Below, one piece after another: positions 1 through 8,992 of a DNA stretch of 64,000 nt. This DNA comes from Nesterenkonia salmonea. GTDB taxonomy: Bacteria; Actinomycetota; Actinomycetes; Actinomycetales; Micrococcaceae. A program made the translations under genes and the position numbers. The stretch spans positions 32,781-96,780 of the forward strand of contig NZ_VAVZ01000005.1 in assembly GCF_005771525.1 (NCBI RefSeq), given 5' to 3'. The first letter of the stretch is position 1, and every line of letters starts with the position of its first letter. The notes below the pieces were generated by a model, which was given only the letters and a program-made list of their open reading frames with translations, did no database searches and had not been told where the DNA came from.

Positions 1-278
1 AAATCGGACAGCGTCTGCGCATCAGCAGCAAAGTGTGGCGTTCCGACCGGGTTAATCCGCACCACGGTCCTGGACGCCAGCTCAGAGTCGATTTTGCGGA
101 AATGCTCGGCGATACTCTGGCGTGCCAGATCTTTGTCCTCTGGAGCCACAGCATCTTCAAGGTCCAGGATCACAGCATCGGAGCGTTCGATGGCTTTGGC
201 GAAGCGATCGGGCCGGTCAGCCGGGCAGAACAGCAGCGCCGGACCTAGGGCGAAGGTAATGTGATCACTTCTGTTCAT
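1..278 (-). CDS. CitE/HpcH-family beta-hydroxyacyl-CoA lyase, 3' end outside window
   Basis: The first 92 codons, beginning ATG at 278, read MNRSDHITFALGPALLFCPA, followed by an LDLEDAV segment and VVRINP. These are the start and first beta strands of the HpcH/HpaI aldolase and citrate-lyase beta-subunit TIM barrel; the acidic residues of LDLEDAV are typical of its metal/CoA site. The gene overlaps the preceding MaoC gene by 14 bp and is the last visible gene of the leucine-type operon. In Mycobacterium tuberculosis the equivalent Rv2498c has been described as an (R)-HMG-CoA and citramalyl-CoA lyase, so the likely role here is the terminal lyase of leucine breakdown. That role is inferred from synteny. 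The C-terminal two thirds lie beyond base 1. Confidence 0.8.
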   Translation of the reverse strand, partial: MNRSDHITFALGPALLFCPADRPDRFAKAIERSDAVILDLEDAVAPEDKDLARQSIAEHFRKIDSELASRTVVRINPVGTPHFAADAQTLSD

Positions 279-744
279 GGTGCTCCTTCATCCATATCAT
301 CACCTTGCGCGTGCACTCGGCCACCACAGTCCCGTCCTGATTGCGGCCTGTATGTCTGATGCTGACAATACCCTGGCCTGGGCGCGAGCTTGAGGCACGC
401 TTGCTGAGGATTTCGGACTCGGAGTAGAGCGTGTCTCCAGGGTAGAGCGGGTGGGGGAAGTTCACCTCTTCGAATCCCAGATTGGCCACGATAGTGCCCT
501 GGGTCAGTTGCGCAACTGATGCCCCGACCAGAGTGGCCAATGTGAACATAGAGTTCACCAGCGGTCGGCCGAATGGCTGCCGAGCCGACCAGTGAGCGTC
601 GAGATGCAAGGCCTGGGTGTTCATCGTCAGCGTGGTGAAGAAGACGTTGTCTGCCTCGGTCACGGTGCGCCCCGGTGCATGTTTGAAGACGGTGCCGACC
701 TCGATCTCCTCGAAGTACAGACCTCGTTGCTGGACTGTGCTCAT
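265..744 (-). CDS. MaoC-family (R)-hydratase, probable methylglutaconyl-CoA hydratase
   Basis: A 159-residue single hot-dog protein with the MaoC pattern: YFEEIEVGTVFKHAPGRTVT near the start, then TEAD, and ALHLDAHWSA around residue 47, which carries the Asp/His hydratase pair. Length is normal for one-domain MaoC dehydratases. It lies one base from the acyl-CoA dehydrogenase stop and overlaps the CitE-like lyase start, so it is translationally linked to both. By position it matches Mycobacterium Rv2499c. The expected reaction is hydration of 3-methylglutaconyl-CoA (or itaconyl-CoA) to the R-hydroxyacyl-CoA used by the lyase. The family assignment is firm; the substrate is inferred from the operon. 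Confidence 0.85.
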   Translation of the reverse strand: MSTVQQRGLYFEEIEVGTVFKHAPGRTVTEADNVFFTTLTMNTQALHLDAHWSARQPFGRPLVNSMFTLATLVGASVAQLTQGTIVANLGFEEVNFPHPLYPGDTLYSESEILSKRASSSRPGQGIVSIRHTGRNQDGTVVAECTRKVMIWMKEHHEQK

Positions 745-745
745 A

Positions 746-1909
746 TCAGGACAGTCCCAGTGATCGAGCGATGAGCATCAACTGCACTTCAGTCGTGCCC
801 TCACCGACTTCAAGGATCTTAGAGTCTCGGTAGTGCCGGGCCACTGTGTATTCATTGATGAAACCGTAGCCGCCGAAGATTTGGGTCGCGTCACGTGCGT
901 TGTCCATAGCAGCTTCACCCGCTACGAGCTTCGCGATGGATGCTTCGGTTTTGAAAGGCTTTCCCGCTGCCATCAGGTGGGCAGCCTCGTAGTAGGCGAG
1001 CCGCGCGGAATGTGCCCGGGCCTGCATTCTGGCGATCTTGAAGGAAATGCCTTGATAGGCGCTGATGGGTGAGCCGAAGGTCTTGCGCTCATTGGCATAG
1101 CGAACGGCTTGGTCCACGCAGCCTTGGGCCGCGCCGGTCGCCAGGGCTGCAATGGCGATTCGCCCCTCATCCAGGATGCCCAGAAAGTTGGCGTAACCCC
1201 GGCCGCGTTGTCCCAAGAGATGGTCTTCCGGGACCCGGCAGTCTGTGAAGGACAGTGGATGCGTGTCTGAGGCGTTCCACCCGACTTTGTCGTAACCGGA
1301 GCCCACGGTGAATCCCGGGGTCCCGGCGGGCACAATAATGGTGGAGATCTCTTTCTTAGTTGTGCCGTCACTGGCCTCAGAAGTACCCGTAACGGCAGTG
1401 ACCGTGACCAGTGAGGTGATGTCCGTGCCCGAGTTCGTGATGAATTCTTTAGTTCCGTCGATCACCCATTGCCCACCCTCCAATCTGCCAGAGGTCCTTG
1501 TGCCCGAGGCGTCCGAACCGGCATCAGACTCGGTGAGGCCGAATCCGGCCAACCGTTTGCCGCTCAGGAGATCGGGCAACCACTTCTGCTTCTGCTCCTC
1601 CGAGCCGTATCTGAAGATGGGCATAGCCCCAAGCCCGACTCCAGCCTCGAGAGTGATGGCCACGGACTGGTCGACTTTCGCAATCTCTTCAAGTGCCAGG
1701 CAGAAAGCGAGGTAGTCCCCACCTTCTCCCCCGTGCTCTTCCGGGAAGGGAATCCCGAAAAGACCCATGCTGCCCATCTGCGCAACCACATCGTAGGGAA
1801 AGCTGTGCTCAGCGTCGTGTTTGGCTGATACCGGCGCAATGACCTGTTCTGCAAAATCTCGCACTGATTCGGCGAGCGCCTGGTGCTCTTCAGAAAGCAG
1901 CTGTGTCAT
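746..1909 (-). CDS. Acyl-CoA dehydrogenase, probable isovaleryl-CoA dehydrogenase (FadE19-like)
   Basis: A 387-residue flavoprotein of the usual acyl-CoA dehydrogenase length. It has the signature FGLTESDAGSDASGTRT near residue 125 that binds FAD and acyl-CoA, the WNASDTHPLSFTDCRVPEDH segment, and the C-terminal DATQIFGGYGFINEY and VARHYRDSKILEVGEGTTEV blocks. It shares a 4-bp overlap with the carboxylase alpha subunit upstream. In this setting (MCC subunits, MaoC hydratase, CitE lyase) the natural substrate is isovaleryl-CoA, with electrons passed to ETF. Short-branched or unbranched acyl-CoA specificity cannot be excluded from sequence alone. Confidence 0.88.
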   Translation of the reverse strand: MTQLLSEEHQALAESVRDFAEQVIAPVSAKHDAEHSFPYDVVAQMGSMGLFGIPFPEEHGGEGGDYLAFCLALEEIAKVDQSVAITLEAGVGLGAMPIFRYGSEEQKQKWLPDLLSGKRLAGFGLTESDAGSDASGTRTSGRLEGGQWVIDGTKEFITNSGTDITSLVTVTAVTGTSEASDGTTKKEISTIIVPAGTPGFTVGSGYDKVGWNASDTHPLSFTDCRVPEDHLLGQRGRGYANFLGILDEGRIAIAALATGAAQGCVDQAVRYANERKTFGSPISAYQGISFKIARMQARAHSARLAYYEAAHLMAAGKPFKTEASIAKLVAGEAAMDNARDATQIFGGYGFINEYTVARHYRDSKILEVGEGTTEVQLMLIARSLGLS

Positions 1910-3948
1910 AACTGGTCCTTACTGTCGTCGGGATTCTCCGCTGATGTCATCATCGCTTCAGCTTCCACCGCGGCCAGAACCTGCCCAAGCGACACATGGT
2001 CCCCCACTGCCACCTGGATGCGGGCGGTGCCATCGGTGGGCGCGTTGAGTCGGTGCTCCATTTTCATAGCCTCGATGGTCACGAGCATCTGACCCGCACT
2101 CACCTCATGTCCGGAATCAGGGCCAATGGCAACAACGGTGCCGGGCATCGGTGCGATGACCTCGGGCTTGGCTTCCGCCAGCTCCGCCTCAATCTCGGCG
2201 AGTTGCCGGTGAGTCTGAGCCTCCTGATCCAGCACTGTCAGCTGTGCAGTGAGAGCTCCGGCGGTGACCCACACGTGGCGGCCCTGGCGTGTGTGATTGC
2301 CTGCGCTGAGGTGAACTTCAAAGCTGGCCTCAGGGGTGCGCAGCAGGTAGCCGCCAGAATTTCTGTTGGGCCGCAGGGTGGATTGACCGTCAATGACGAC
2401 GTCGAAGGACTCACCGGTGTAGCCGGGCCGCTCCCAGATGACGTGGAATGCTGGATGGTGGGGAGTGCTGTGCCGCCATCCGTCTCGTCGCCATCCGGCA
2501 GGACCAACAGCATGAGTTTCCAGCACGTCAACACCATCCAGCTGCGCGGCGAACAGTGCGGCGGCCATGGCATGGGATTGGGTCGGGACGGGGAACTTCA
2601 GCTCCGGCAGTTTGCGCTCGATCATGGTGGTATCCATACGTCCAGCTTGGACGTCAGGGTCCGCAGTCAGCTGCTGGAGGTACGCGGTGTTTGTGGTCAG
2701 TCCGTGGACGACTGTTTCCCCCAGCGCCTGGTGCAGCCGGGCCAGTGCCTGTTCTCGATCGGCGCCGGTGGCGATGATTTTGGCCAACATGGGGTCGTAG
2801 TCTGTTCCAACTACGAGTCCGTCCGCCATCCCGGAGTCAACTCGGATTCCTGTCCCTGCGGGTTCACAGAGTCGGAGAATGGTTCCGGTGCTGGGCATGA
2901 ATCCAGACTCGGGGTCCTCGGCGTAGATCCGCGCTTCAATGGAATGCCCGGTGAAGGTGACGTCGTCTTGCTTGATGCCCAGCGGTTCTCCAGCAGCAAT
3001 GCGAAGTTGCTGCTCGACGATGTCGATGCCGGTGACCTGCTCGGTGACCGGGTGCTCCACCTGCAGACGGGTATTCATCTCCATAAAGTGGAAGGTGTTA
3101 GGACTCTCATCGGAGACAAGGAATTCGACAGTGCCGACGCCGAGGTACTGCACACTCCGAGCAGTGTCGATGGCTGCTTGACCGATGCGCTCTCGGGTGG
3201 CCTCATCCAGCAGAGCAGAGGGAGCCTCTTCTATGATCTTTTGGTGTCGGCGCTGCAGGGAACATTCACGTTCGCCCAAATGGATGATGTTGCCATGACC
3301 ATCAGCGAGCACCTGGACTTCAATATGCCGGGGGGAGCGAATCAGCTGCTCGATCAGGAGCGTGTCGTCGCCGAAACTGGCTGCTGCCACACGGCGGGCA
3401 GCGGCCAGGCCCTGGGCGAGCTCCTCGGATTTCTCCACCACATGCATTCCCTTGCCGCCACCGCCTGCTGATGGTTTGATCAATACTGGGAAGCTCATCT
3501 GGCTGGCCGCCTCGATCAGCTGCTCATCGGTGAGATCGGGTTCGCTAATGCCTTCCACCAAAGGAACCCCGGCCTGAGCCACATGGTTTTTCGAGCGGAT
3601 TTTGTCGCCCATGACCTCTAGAGCGTGCTCTCGTGGTCCGATGAAAGTGATTCCGGCGGTTGCGCAGGCTCGAGCGAATGTGACGTTCTCCGCGAGGAAT
3701 CCGTATCCGGGGTGAATAGCTTCCGCGCCCGCCTGTTGTGCTGCAGTGATCACAGCCTCGATGTTGAGATAGGACTCGGTCGCCGGTGCTGGGCCCACAC
3801 GTATCGCAGAGTCAGCCATTGCCACGTGTTGCGCGACCGCATCAGCCTCTGAGTAGATGGCAACCGATGAGATACCCAACCTGTGAAGGGTCCTGATGAT
3901 TCGGCAGGCTATCTCACCACGGTTGGCGACAAGGACTGTGCTGAACAT
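1906..3948 (-). CDS. accA1: Biotin-dependent acyl-CoA carboxylase alpha subunit (AccA1/MCC alpha-like)
   Basis: This 680-residue fusion of biotin carboxylase and biotin carboxyl carrier protein starts at ATG 3948 (MFSTVLVANRGEIACRI). The ATP-grasp loop GGGGKGMHVVE and the catalytic stretch EMNTRLQVEHPVTEQ are present. The C-terminal EAMKMEHRL places the biotinylated lysine at about residue 629. Length and domain order match methylcrotonyl-CoA carboxylase alpha and mycobacterial AccA1. It carboxylates its own biotin with bicarbonate and ATP and hands CO2 to the beta subunit encoded 10 bp upstream. The dehydrogenase gene follows with a 4-bp overlap. Its need for biotin fits the biotin importer at 24574-26548. 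Confidence 0.92.
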   Translation of the reverse strand: MFSTVLVANRGEIACRIIRTLHRLGISSVAIYSEADAVAQHVAMADSAIRVGPAPATESYLNIEAVITAAQQAGAEAIHPGYGFLAENVTFARACATAGITFIGPREHALEVMGDKIRSKNHVAQAGVPLVEGISEPDLTDEQLIEAASQMSFPVLIKPSAGGGGKGMHVVEKSEELAQGLAAARRVAAASFGDDTLLIEQLIRSPRHIEVQVLADGHGNIIHLGERECSLQRRHQKIIEEAPSALLDEATRERIGQAAIDTARSVQYLGVGTVEFLVSDESPNTFHFMEMNTRLQVEHPVTEQVTGIDIVEQQLRIAAGEPLGIKQDDVTFTGHSIEARIYAEDPESGFMPSTGTILRLCEPAGTGIRVDSGMADGLVVGTDYDPMLAKIIATGADREQALARLHQALGETVVHGLTTNTAYLQQLTADPDVQAGRMDTTMIERKLPELKFPVPTQSHAMAAALFAAQLDGVDVLETHAVGPAGWRRDGWRHSTPHHPAFHVIWERPGYTGESFDVVIDGQSTLRPNRNSGGYLLRTPEASFEVHLSAGNHTRQGRHVWVTAGALTAQLTVLDQEAQTHRQLAEIEAELAEAKPEVIAPMPGTVVAIGPDSGHEVSAGQMLVTIEAMKMEHRLNAPTDGTARIQVAVGDHVSLGQVLAAVEAEAMMTSAENPDDSKDQL

Positions 3949-3958
3949 GAAGAGCCCC

Positions 3959-5566
3959 TTACATCCGAAAAAGGCCGAAGCCGGACTCGGGCAGAGGAGC
4001 GCGAGCGCAGGTTGCTAGTGCCATGGCCAGTATTCTGCGGGTATCTGCTGGGTCAATGACGCCGTCGTCCCATAACCGCGCTGTGGAGTAGTAGGGCTGC
4101 CCCTGAGCTTCATACTTTTCTTTGATCGGCGCTTTGAACTCTTCTTCTGCCTCCGCCGGCCACTCGTGACCAGCTGATTCGTGCTGGTCCCGTTTGACGG
4201 TGGCGAGCACGGATGCGGCTTGAGTGCCGCCCATGACCGATATCCGAGCGTTGGGCCAGGCGAAGAGGAACCGTGGGGAGTAGGCGCGGCCACACATCGA
4301 GTAGTTTCCCGCACCGAAAGATCCTCCAACGATGACAGTGATCTTCGGTACCCGTGTCGAGGCGACGGCTGTCACCATTTTTGCCCCGTTCTTGGCGATG
4401 CCTCCGGCCTCGTAGTCACGCCCGACCATGAAACCGGAGATGTTCTGAAGGAAAAGCAGCGGGATGCCCCGCTGGTCGCAGAGCTCGATGAAGTGCGCGC
4501 CTTTGAGGGAGGACTCTGAGAAGAGGATCCCATTATTGGCGACAATGCCCACTGGGTGCCCGTCAATGTGGGCGAATCCCGTGACCAGGGTCCTGCCGTA
4601 GTCTCGTTTGAACTCGTGGAAAGCGCTGTCGTCAACCAGTCGTGTGATCACTTCGCGGATCTCCATCGGTTGGTTCACATCGGTGGGAATGATTCCGTAG
4701 AGTTCATCGACATTGCTCCGCGGAGGCTTCGGGGCTTTCACCTGCCAGGCGGGCTCTGAGGAGGCCGGCAGGGTGTCTACGATGTCGCGAATTATCTGCA
4801 GGGCATGGTCGTCATTCTCTGCAATATGATCAGCGACGCCAGACTCGGACGTGTGAACACGCGCCCCGCCGAGGTCTTCTGCGGTCACGACTTCCCCGGT
4901 AGCGGCTTTGACCAATGGTGGGCCACCTAGGAAAATCGTGCCCTGGTTGCGCACAATCACAGACTCATCGCTCATAGCCGGCACATAGGCGCCGCCGGCG
5001 GTGCAGGAGCCCAGAACTGCTGCGATCTGGGGGATCTTTCTTGCGGAGAGGTTCGCTTGGTTGTAGAAGATCCGGCCGAAGTGGTCCCGATCTGGGAAGA
5101 CCTCGTCCTGCATCGGCAGGAATGCTCCGCCGGAGTCCACTAGGTAGATGCAAGGCAGGTGGTTCTCCGCAGCGATTTCCTGCGCGCGCAGATGCTTTTT
5201 GACCGTGATGGGGAAGTAGGTTCCTCCCTTGACCGTGGAGTCATTGCAGACCACCATCACCTGACGCCCATGCACCAGACCTATTCCGGTGATGATTCCA
5301 GCAGCAGGAGCATCGTCGTTGTACATGCCGTGAGCCGCCAGGGCGCCGATCTCTAGAAAAGGGCTGCCCTCGTCCAGAAGTCGGTTGACGCGATCCCGGG
5401 GCAGCAGCCTCCCTCGATCGAGGTGTCGCTGGCGTGACTTCCCTGGGCCGCCGAGTGCGGCACGGTGCAGATTGTCCTTCAGCGCTGCGGCCAGTTGGTG
5501 ATTGACCTCCGCGTTGGAGAGGAACACCGGTGACTTCGAATCAGCCTCGCTGAGGAGTGACTCCAC
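3959..5566 (-). CDS. accD1: Methylcrotonyl-CoA carboxylase beta subunit (carboxyltransferase, AccD1-like)
   Basis: A 535-residue carboxyltransferase with two crotonase-like halves. The block [18 protein letters not shown] and the following [16 protein letters not shown] and [13 protein letters not shown] are the characteristic methylcrotonyl-CoA carboxylase beta sequences, closer to human MCCB than to propionyl-CoA carboxylase beta. This is the strongest evidence that the operon degrades leucine. The GTG start at 5566 is chosen because GGAGG lies 8 bases upstream. It is the first gene of the minus-strand operon, reading away from the divergent TetR gene across a 90-bp gap that holds a candidate operator. 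Confidence 0.92.
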   Translation of the reverse strand: MESLLSEADSKSPVFLSNAEVNHQLAAALKDNLHRAALGGPGKSRQRHLDRGRLLPRDRVNRLLDEGSPFLEIGALAAHGMYNDDAPAAGIITGIGLVHGRQVMVVCNDSTVKGGTYFPITVKKHLRAQEIAAENHLPCIYLVDSGGAFLPMQDEVFPDRDHFGRIFYNQANLSARKIPQIAAVLGSCTAGGAYVPAMSDESVIVRNQGTIFLGGPPLVKAATGEVVTAEDLGGARVHTSESGVADHIAENDDHALQIIRDIVDTLPASSEPAWQVKAPKPPRSNVDELYGIIPTDVNQPMEIREVITRLVDDSAFHEFKRDYGRTLVTGFAHIDGHPVGIVANNGILFSESSLKGAHFIELCDQRGIPLLFLQNISGFMVGRDYEAGGIAKNGAKMVTAVASTRVPKITVIVGGSFGAGNYSMCGRAYSPRFLFAWPNARISVMGGTQAASVLATVKRDQHESAGHEWPAEAEEEFKAPIKEKYEAQGQPYYSTARLWDDGVIDPADTRRILAMALATCARAPLPESGFGLFRM

Positions 5567-5609
5567 TTAGGTATCCTCCGAATCGGGCTCGCCCTGACGA
5601 ACCCTTTGA

Positions 5610-5625
5610 GTTAATGTTGACTAAC
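5610..5625. promoter_or_regulatory. Candidate TetR operator between the MCC operon and its regulator
   Basis: The 16 bases GTTAATGTTGACTAAC form an imperfect palindrome with GTTA/TAAC outer arms. It sits in the 90-bp gap between accD1 and the divergent TetR gene, where it could control both directions. A further TAAC/GTTAAC pair lies at about 6400-6422, before the acyl-CoA synthetase gene. Binding is inferred only. Confidence 0.45.
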
Positions 5626-5656
5626 TGAAAACCCAACATAGTGGCGGTGATCACGT

Positions 5657-6328
5657 TTGTCCAGCGCAGCGAGTGTCAACACAGGGGGTCAGCCGAAGAC
5701 CCGTCGGCAATCCGAAAAGGAACAACGGTACCGGGAACTCTTGGGGACTGCGGCTCGGCTCTTCGGGACACATGGTTATGCCTCAGTGGCCCTGGACGAC
5801 ATCGGACATGAGGTGGGAGTCTCCGGACAAGCCATTTACCGTCACTTCAAGGGCAAACAAGACATGCTGGGGCGGTTGCTGCTGGATGTCAGCGCCCGGC
5901 TCTTGGAGGGCGGCCAGCATATCCGCGCCGATTCCTCCGATGCGCAGGAGCAGATTCACCGACTGATCGCCTTCCATGCGGACTTCGCCCTGAGGTCACC
6001 GGAGATCATCCGCGTCCAGGAACAGGAAATGCCTCAGTTACTAGAAGCCGACAGGGAAGCAGTACGTCGAATGCAGCGCAAATATATCGACATCTGGAGT
6101 GCAGCCCTCCGGAAGCTGCATCCACAGATAAGCCCCGTAGAGCTGCGTACCCGGATTCACGGGGTCTTTGGGCTGATCAATTCCACTGCACACTCGATGA
6201 AGCACTCCTACCAACGGGCCCCCTCTGCGGCAGAAGTCGCAGAGAGTCACTCCACCCTCACCGCAATGGCCTGGGCCGCCATCGCGTGCAAACTTCCGGC
6301 AGGTGGGGCCAGCACTGAATCGCACTGA
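5657..6328 (+). CDS. TetR-family transcriptional regulator of acyl-CoA catabolism
   Basis: A 223-residue protein with an N-terminal TetR helix-turn-helix at about residues 25-70 (GYASVALDDIGHEVGVSGQA then IYRHFKGKQDML) and an all-helical ligand-binding C-terminus. The TTG start at 5657 is preferred because GGCGGTGA lies 7 bases upstream and no later in-frame start has a better site. It is divergent from the MCC operon and upstream of the acyl-CoA synthetase, as Rv2506 is in Mycobacterium. The probable role is acyl-CoA-responsive repression of both units. The exact start remains uncertain. Confidence 0.85.
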   Translation: MSSAASVNTGGQPKTRRQSEKEQRYRELLGTAARLFGTHGYASVALDDIGHEVGVSGQAIYRHFKGKQDMLGRLLLDVSARLLEGGQHIRADSSDAQEQIHRLIAFHADFALRSPEIIRVQEQEMPQLLEADREAVRRMQRKYIDIWSAALRKLHPQISPVELRTRIHGVFGLINSTAHSMKHSYQRAPSAAEVAESHSTLTAMAWAAIACKLPAGGASTESH

Positions 6329-6452
6329 CCGAGATGAGCCGCAGCGGCACTCCCGCGCACTCAAGGGCTATGTGATTGTGATCCAGTTCACTGCGTGCTA
6401 ACTTGAGTTTGGCGCTGTTAACTGAAATTTCCATCCGTTGAGGAGACTCACC

Positions 6453-8168
6453 GTGAACGTTGTTCCCGCGGTTGTCACTGACGGCGCCGACGGCGCACTG
6501 GAGCTCGCCCACGACGTCGGCCCCACTGACACCCCACTGCTGCACACGACGATCAGCCGCGCCCTGCGGGAGACTGTGGGAAAGTTCCGCGAACGCGAAG
6601 CGATGGTGGACGCGCATGCTCAGCGTCGCTGGAGCTACGACGAGCTCTACGCAGATGTTCGGCGCCTCGCCACTGGACTCCACCGTTCCGGTGTCCGCAA
6701 GGGAGAACGCGTGGGCATCTGGGGACCCAATAGCTGGGAGTGGACACTGACGCAGTTCGCCACCGCCGAACTTGGGGCGGTGCTGGTCAACATCAACCCC
6801 TCTTACCGGCAGCATGAGCTCAACTACGTCATGAAGCAGGCGGGCATCACTTCGATGATCGCTTCGGACAGCTTCAGAACCCAGGACTACCCAGCGATGC
6901 TCGACCTCGCCGAGCAGGAACTTGGCCCGCTGAAGCTCAAAGTCATCATGGGGAGGGCAAGCTGGGATGAGGTGATGAGCGCAGAACCGGATGATCGCGC
7001 GCTGGAGACCCGTGCTGCGGAGCTGCATCCTGACGAGCCGATCAACATTCAGTACACCTCCGGCACCACAGGGTTTCCTAAAGGCGCGACGCTGTCCCAT
7101 CGCAATATTCTCAACAACGGATTCTTCGTGGGTCAGATCAATCGCTACACCGAAGCCGACCGCATATGCATCCCTGTGCCCTTCTACCATTGCTTCGGTA
7201 TGGTCATGGGTAATCTCGCGGCCATCACCCATGGTTCTGCAATGATCATTCCCTCGCCCTCCTTCGAACCGGCGGCGACGCTCCAAGCAGTAGAACGGGA
7301 GCGATGCACAAGCCTCTACGGTGTGCCGACGATGTTCATCGCGGAACTGGGGCTGCCGAACTTCAACGACTTCGACCTCAGCAGCTTGCGCACAGGGATA
7401 ATGGCCGGTTCACCCTGTCCGGAGGAGATCATGCGTCAGGTCATCAGCATGATGAATATGTCAGAAGTGACTATCTGCTACGGCATGACAGAGACATCTC
7501 CCGTGTCCCTGCAGACCCGCCCCGACGACGCGCTGGACCTACGGGTCGGCACGGTGGGTCGCGCAGCACCCCACGCTGAGATCAAGATCATCGATCCCAG
7601 TAGCGGGAGGACCCTTCCAGTGGAGGACGACGGTGAGCTGTGCACCCGCGGCTACCTGGTGATGAAGGGGTATTGGGAGGACCCCGAGCGGACCGCGGAG
7701 ACTATTGACCGTGAGGGGTGGATCCACACCGGCGATCTCGGCCGGATGGACGCTCGCGGCTATGTGAAGGTCACTGGCCGGATCAAGGACATGGTCATCC
7801 GCGGCGGAGAGAACATTTACCCCAGGGAGATCGAAGAGTTCCTATACACCCACCCGGACATCATGGATGCCCAGGTCATCGGGGTCCCAGACAAGAAGTA
7901 CGGTGAGGAGCTGATGGCCTGGATCAGGCTTCGCGAGGGGGCTCCCGCACTCTCTTCACATGACCTCCGAGAGTTCTGCCGAGGAGAGGTCGCCAACTAC
8001 AAGATCCCCCGGTACGTGGTGATCGTCGACGAATTCCCCACCACCGTCACCGGGAAGGTAAGAAAGATCCAAATGCGCCAACAGTCTCTGGACATGCTGG
8101 CCACACCGGGGGCCGTGGACGACGCGCGAGCCGATGAGCGAGGGAAGGACCCCGAGGACCCGAGGTGA
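6453..8168 (+). CDS. AMP-forming acyl-CoA synthetase (FadD35-like)
   Basis: A 571-residue adenylate-forming enzyme. The AMP-binding P-loop-like motif [18 protein letters not shown] is near residue 205. [10 protein letters not shown] near 345, the hinge [20 protein letters not shown] and the C-terminal catalytic lysine in [15 protein letters not shown] follow in order. The GTG at 6453 is chosen over an in-frame TTG at 6438 because AGGAG sits 7 bases before it. The enzyme activates a free fatty or branched acid to its CoA thioester. It precedes a thioesterase gene that overlaps by 4 bp, and matches fadD35 in the syntenic mycobacterial cluster. Substrate length is unknown. Confidence 0.88.
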   Translation: MNVVPAVVTDGADGALELAHDVGPTDTPLLHTTISRALRETVGKFREREAMVDAHAQRRWSYDELYADVRRLATGLHRSGVRKGERVGIWGPNSWEWTLTQFATAELGAVLVNINPSYRQHELNYVMKQAGITSMIASDSFRTQDYPAMLDLAEQELGPLKLKVIMGRASWDEVMSAEPDDRALETRAAELHPDEPINIQYTSGTTGFPKGATLSHRNILNNGFFVGQINRYTEADRICIPVPFYHCFGMVMGNLAAITHGSAMIIPSPSFEPAATLQAVERERCTSLYGVPTMFIAELGLPNFNDFDLSSLRTGIMAGSPCPEEIMRQVISMMNMSEVTICYGMTETSPVSLQTRPDDALDLRVGTVGRAAPHAEIKIIDPSSGRTLPVEDDGELCTRGYLVMKGYWEDPERTAETIDREGWIHTGDLGRMDARGYVKVTGRIKDMVIRGGENIYPREIEEFLYTHPDIMDAQVIGVPDKKYGEELMAWIRLREGAPALSSHDLREFCRGEVANYKIPRYVVIVDEFPTTVTGKVRKIQMRQQSLDMLATPGAVDDARADERGKDPEDPR

Positions 8169-8962
8169 ACATGAGTGAATCGGAGAAGCCCTCCGCCTAC
8201 TTCATACCGCTGGGCGGCGAGAGATACCAGGCGACACAGGCCGTCTCAGGAGCCTGGGATGAGACGGAGCAGCACATATCCTCCCCGCTGGGCCTCATGG
8301 TCCACACCGTCGAGAAGGCAGCGGCGTCACGTCGCGACGATCCTCTCCAACTCTGTCGACTCTCCTTCGACATTCTCGGCACTGTGCCGGTGGGCGAGGT
8401 GCATGTGGACGTCGAGGTGCTGCGTCCTGGACGAACTATCGAGTTGGTGGAAGCCCGAATGAGCCACCGCGGGAGAACCATTGTCATCCTGAGGGCGTGG
8501 GCGCTGGCGGAGTTCGCCACCGAAGCCATCCAAGGCTCGTCCCTTCCCGGCATTCCGCGGCGGGACGACGTTCCACCCTGGGACGCCACCTCGGTGTGGC
8601 CGGGTGGGTTCATCGCCTCACTCACCAGCAACCGTGATCATCATGAACCGGGGCGTGCCCGCGGGTGGACGTCCTCGTCACTGCGCTTGGTCGATGGCGA
8701 AGAGGTCAGCAGCTTCGCGAAGTTCTGCGCACTCCTGGATGTCGCCAACGGTGTGGCAGTCCGAGCCGACCCGGCAGAGGTCGCCTTCCCGAATGTCGAC
8801 CTGACGGCCTCCTTCTTCCGGATCCCACAGGGTGAACAGGTGGGCTATGACACACATGTTTCCTTCGGTCCCACCGGGCTAGGACTGACCCACAGCATCC
8901 TGCACGATGCAGTTGGGCCAGTCGGCTCCCTGACCCAACAGCTGACTGTCCGGATGTCGTAG
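8165..8962 (+). CDS. Acyl-CoA thioesterase-like double hot-dog protein
   Basis: A 265-residue protein resembling TesB-like/4HBT_3 thioesterases. A first hot-dog region runs to about residue 120 ([53 protein letters not shown]) and a second from about 150 to 265 ([20 protein letters not shown] ending [12 protein letters not shown]). It begins at GTG 8165, overlapping the synthetase stop; ATG 8171 is an alternative. Placement suggests it hydrolyses or buffers acyl-CoAs formed by the adjacent synthetase. It converges on fumC across 30 bp. The family call is from motif shape; activity is inferred. Confidence 0.7.
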   Translation: MNMSESEKPSAYFIPLGGERYQATQAVSGAWDETEQHISSPLGLMVHTVEKAAASRRDDPLQLCRLSFDILGTVPVGEVHVDVEVLRPGRTIELVEARMSHRGRTIVILRAWALAEFATEAIQGSSLPGIPRRDDVPPWDATSVWPGGFIASLTSNRDHHEPGRARGWTSSSLRLVDGEEVSSFAKFCALLDVANGVAVRADPAEVAFPNVDLTASFFRIPQGEQVGYDTHVSFGPTGLGLTHSILHDAVGPVGSLTQQLTVRMS

Positions 8963-8992
8963 ACCAGTCAGACGCCGGGGCCGGAGTTCTGG

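Noticed and set aside
1996..3471. A 491-codon open frame on the plus strand across the carboxylase alpha gene
   Set aside because: It is antisense to accA1, has no recognisable domain or ribosome site, and reflects the high-GC codon bias of the real gene.
6258..7286. A 342-codon minus-strand frame opposite TetR/acyl-CoA synthetase
   Set aside because: Antisense shadow of the synthetase; its sequence shows no protein-like pattern.
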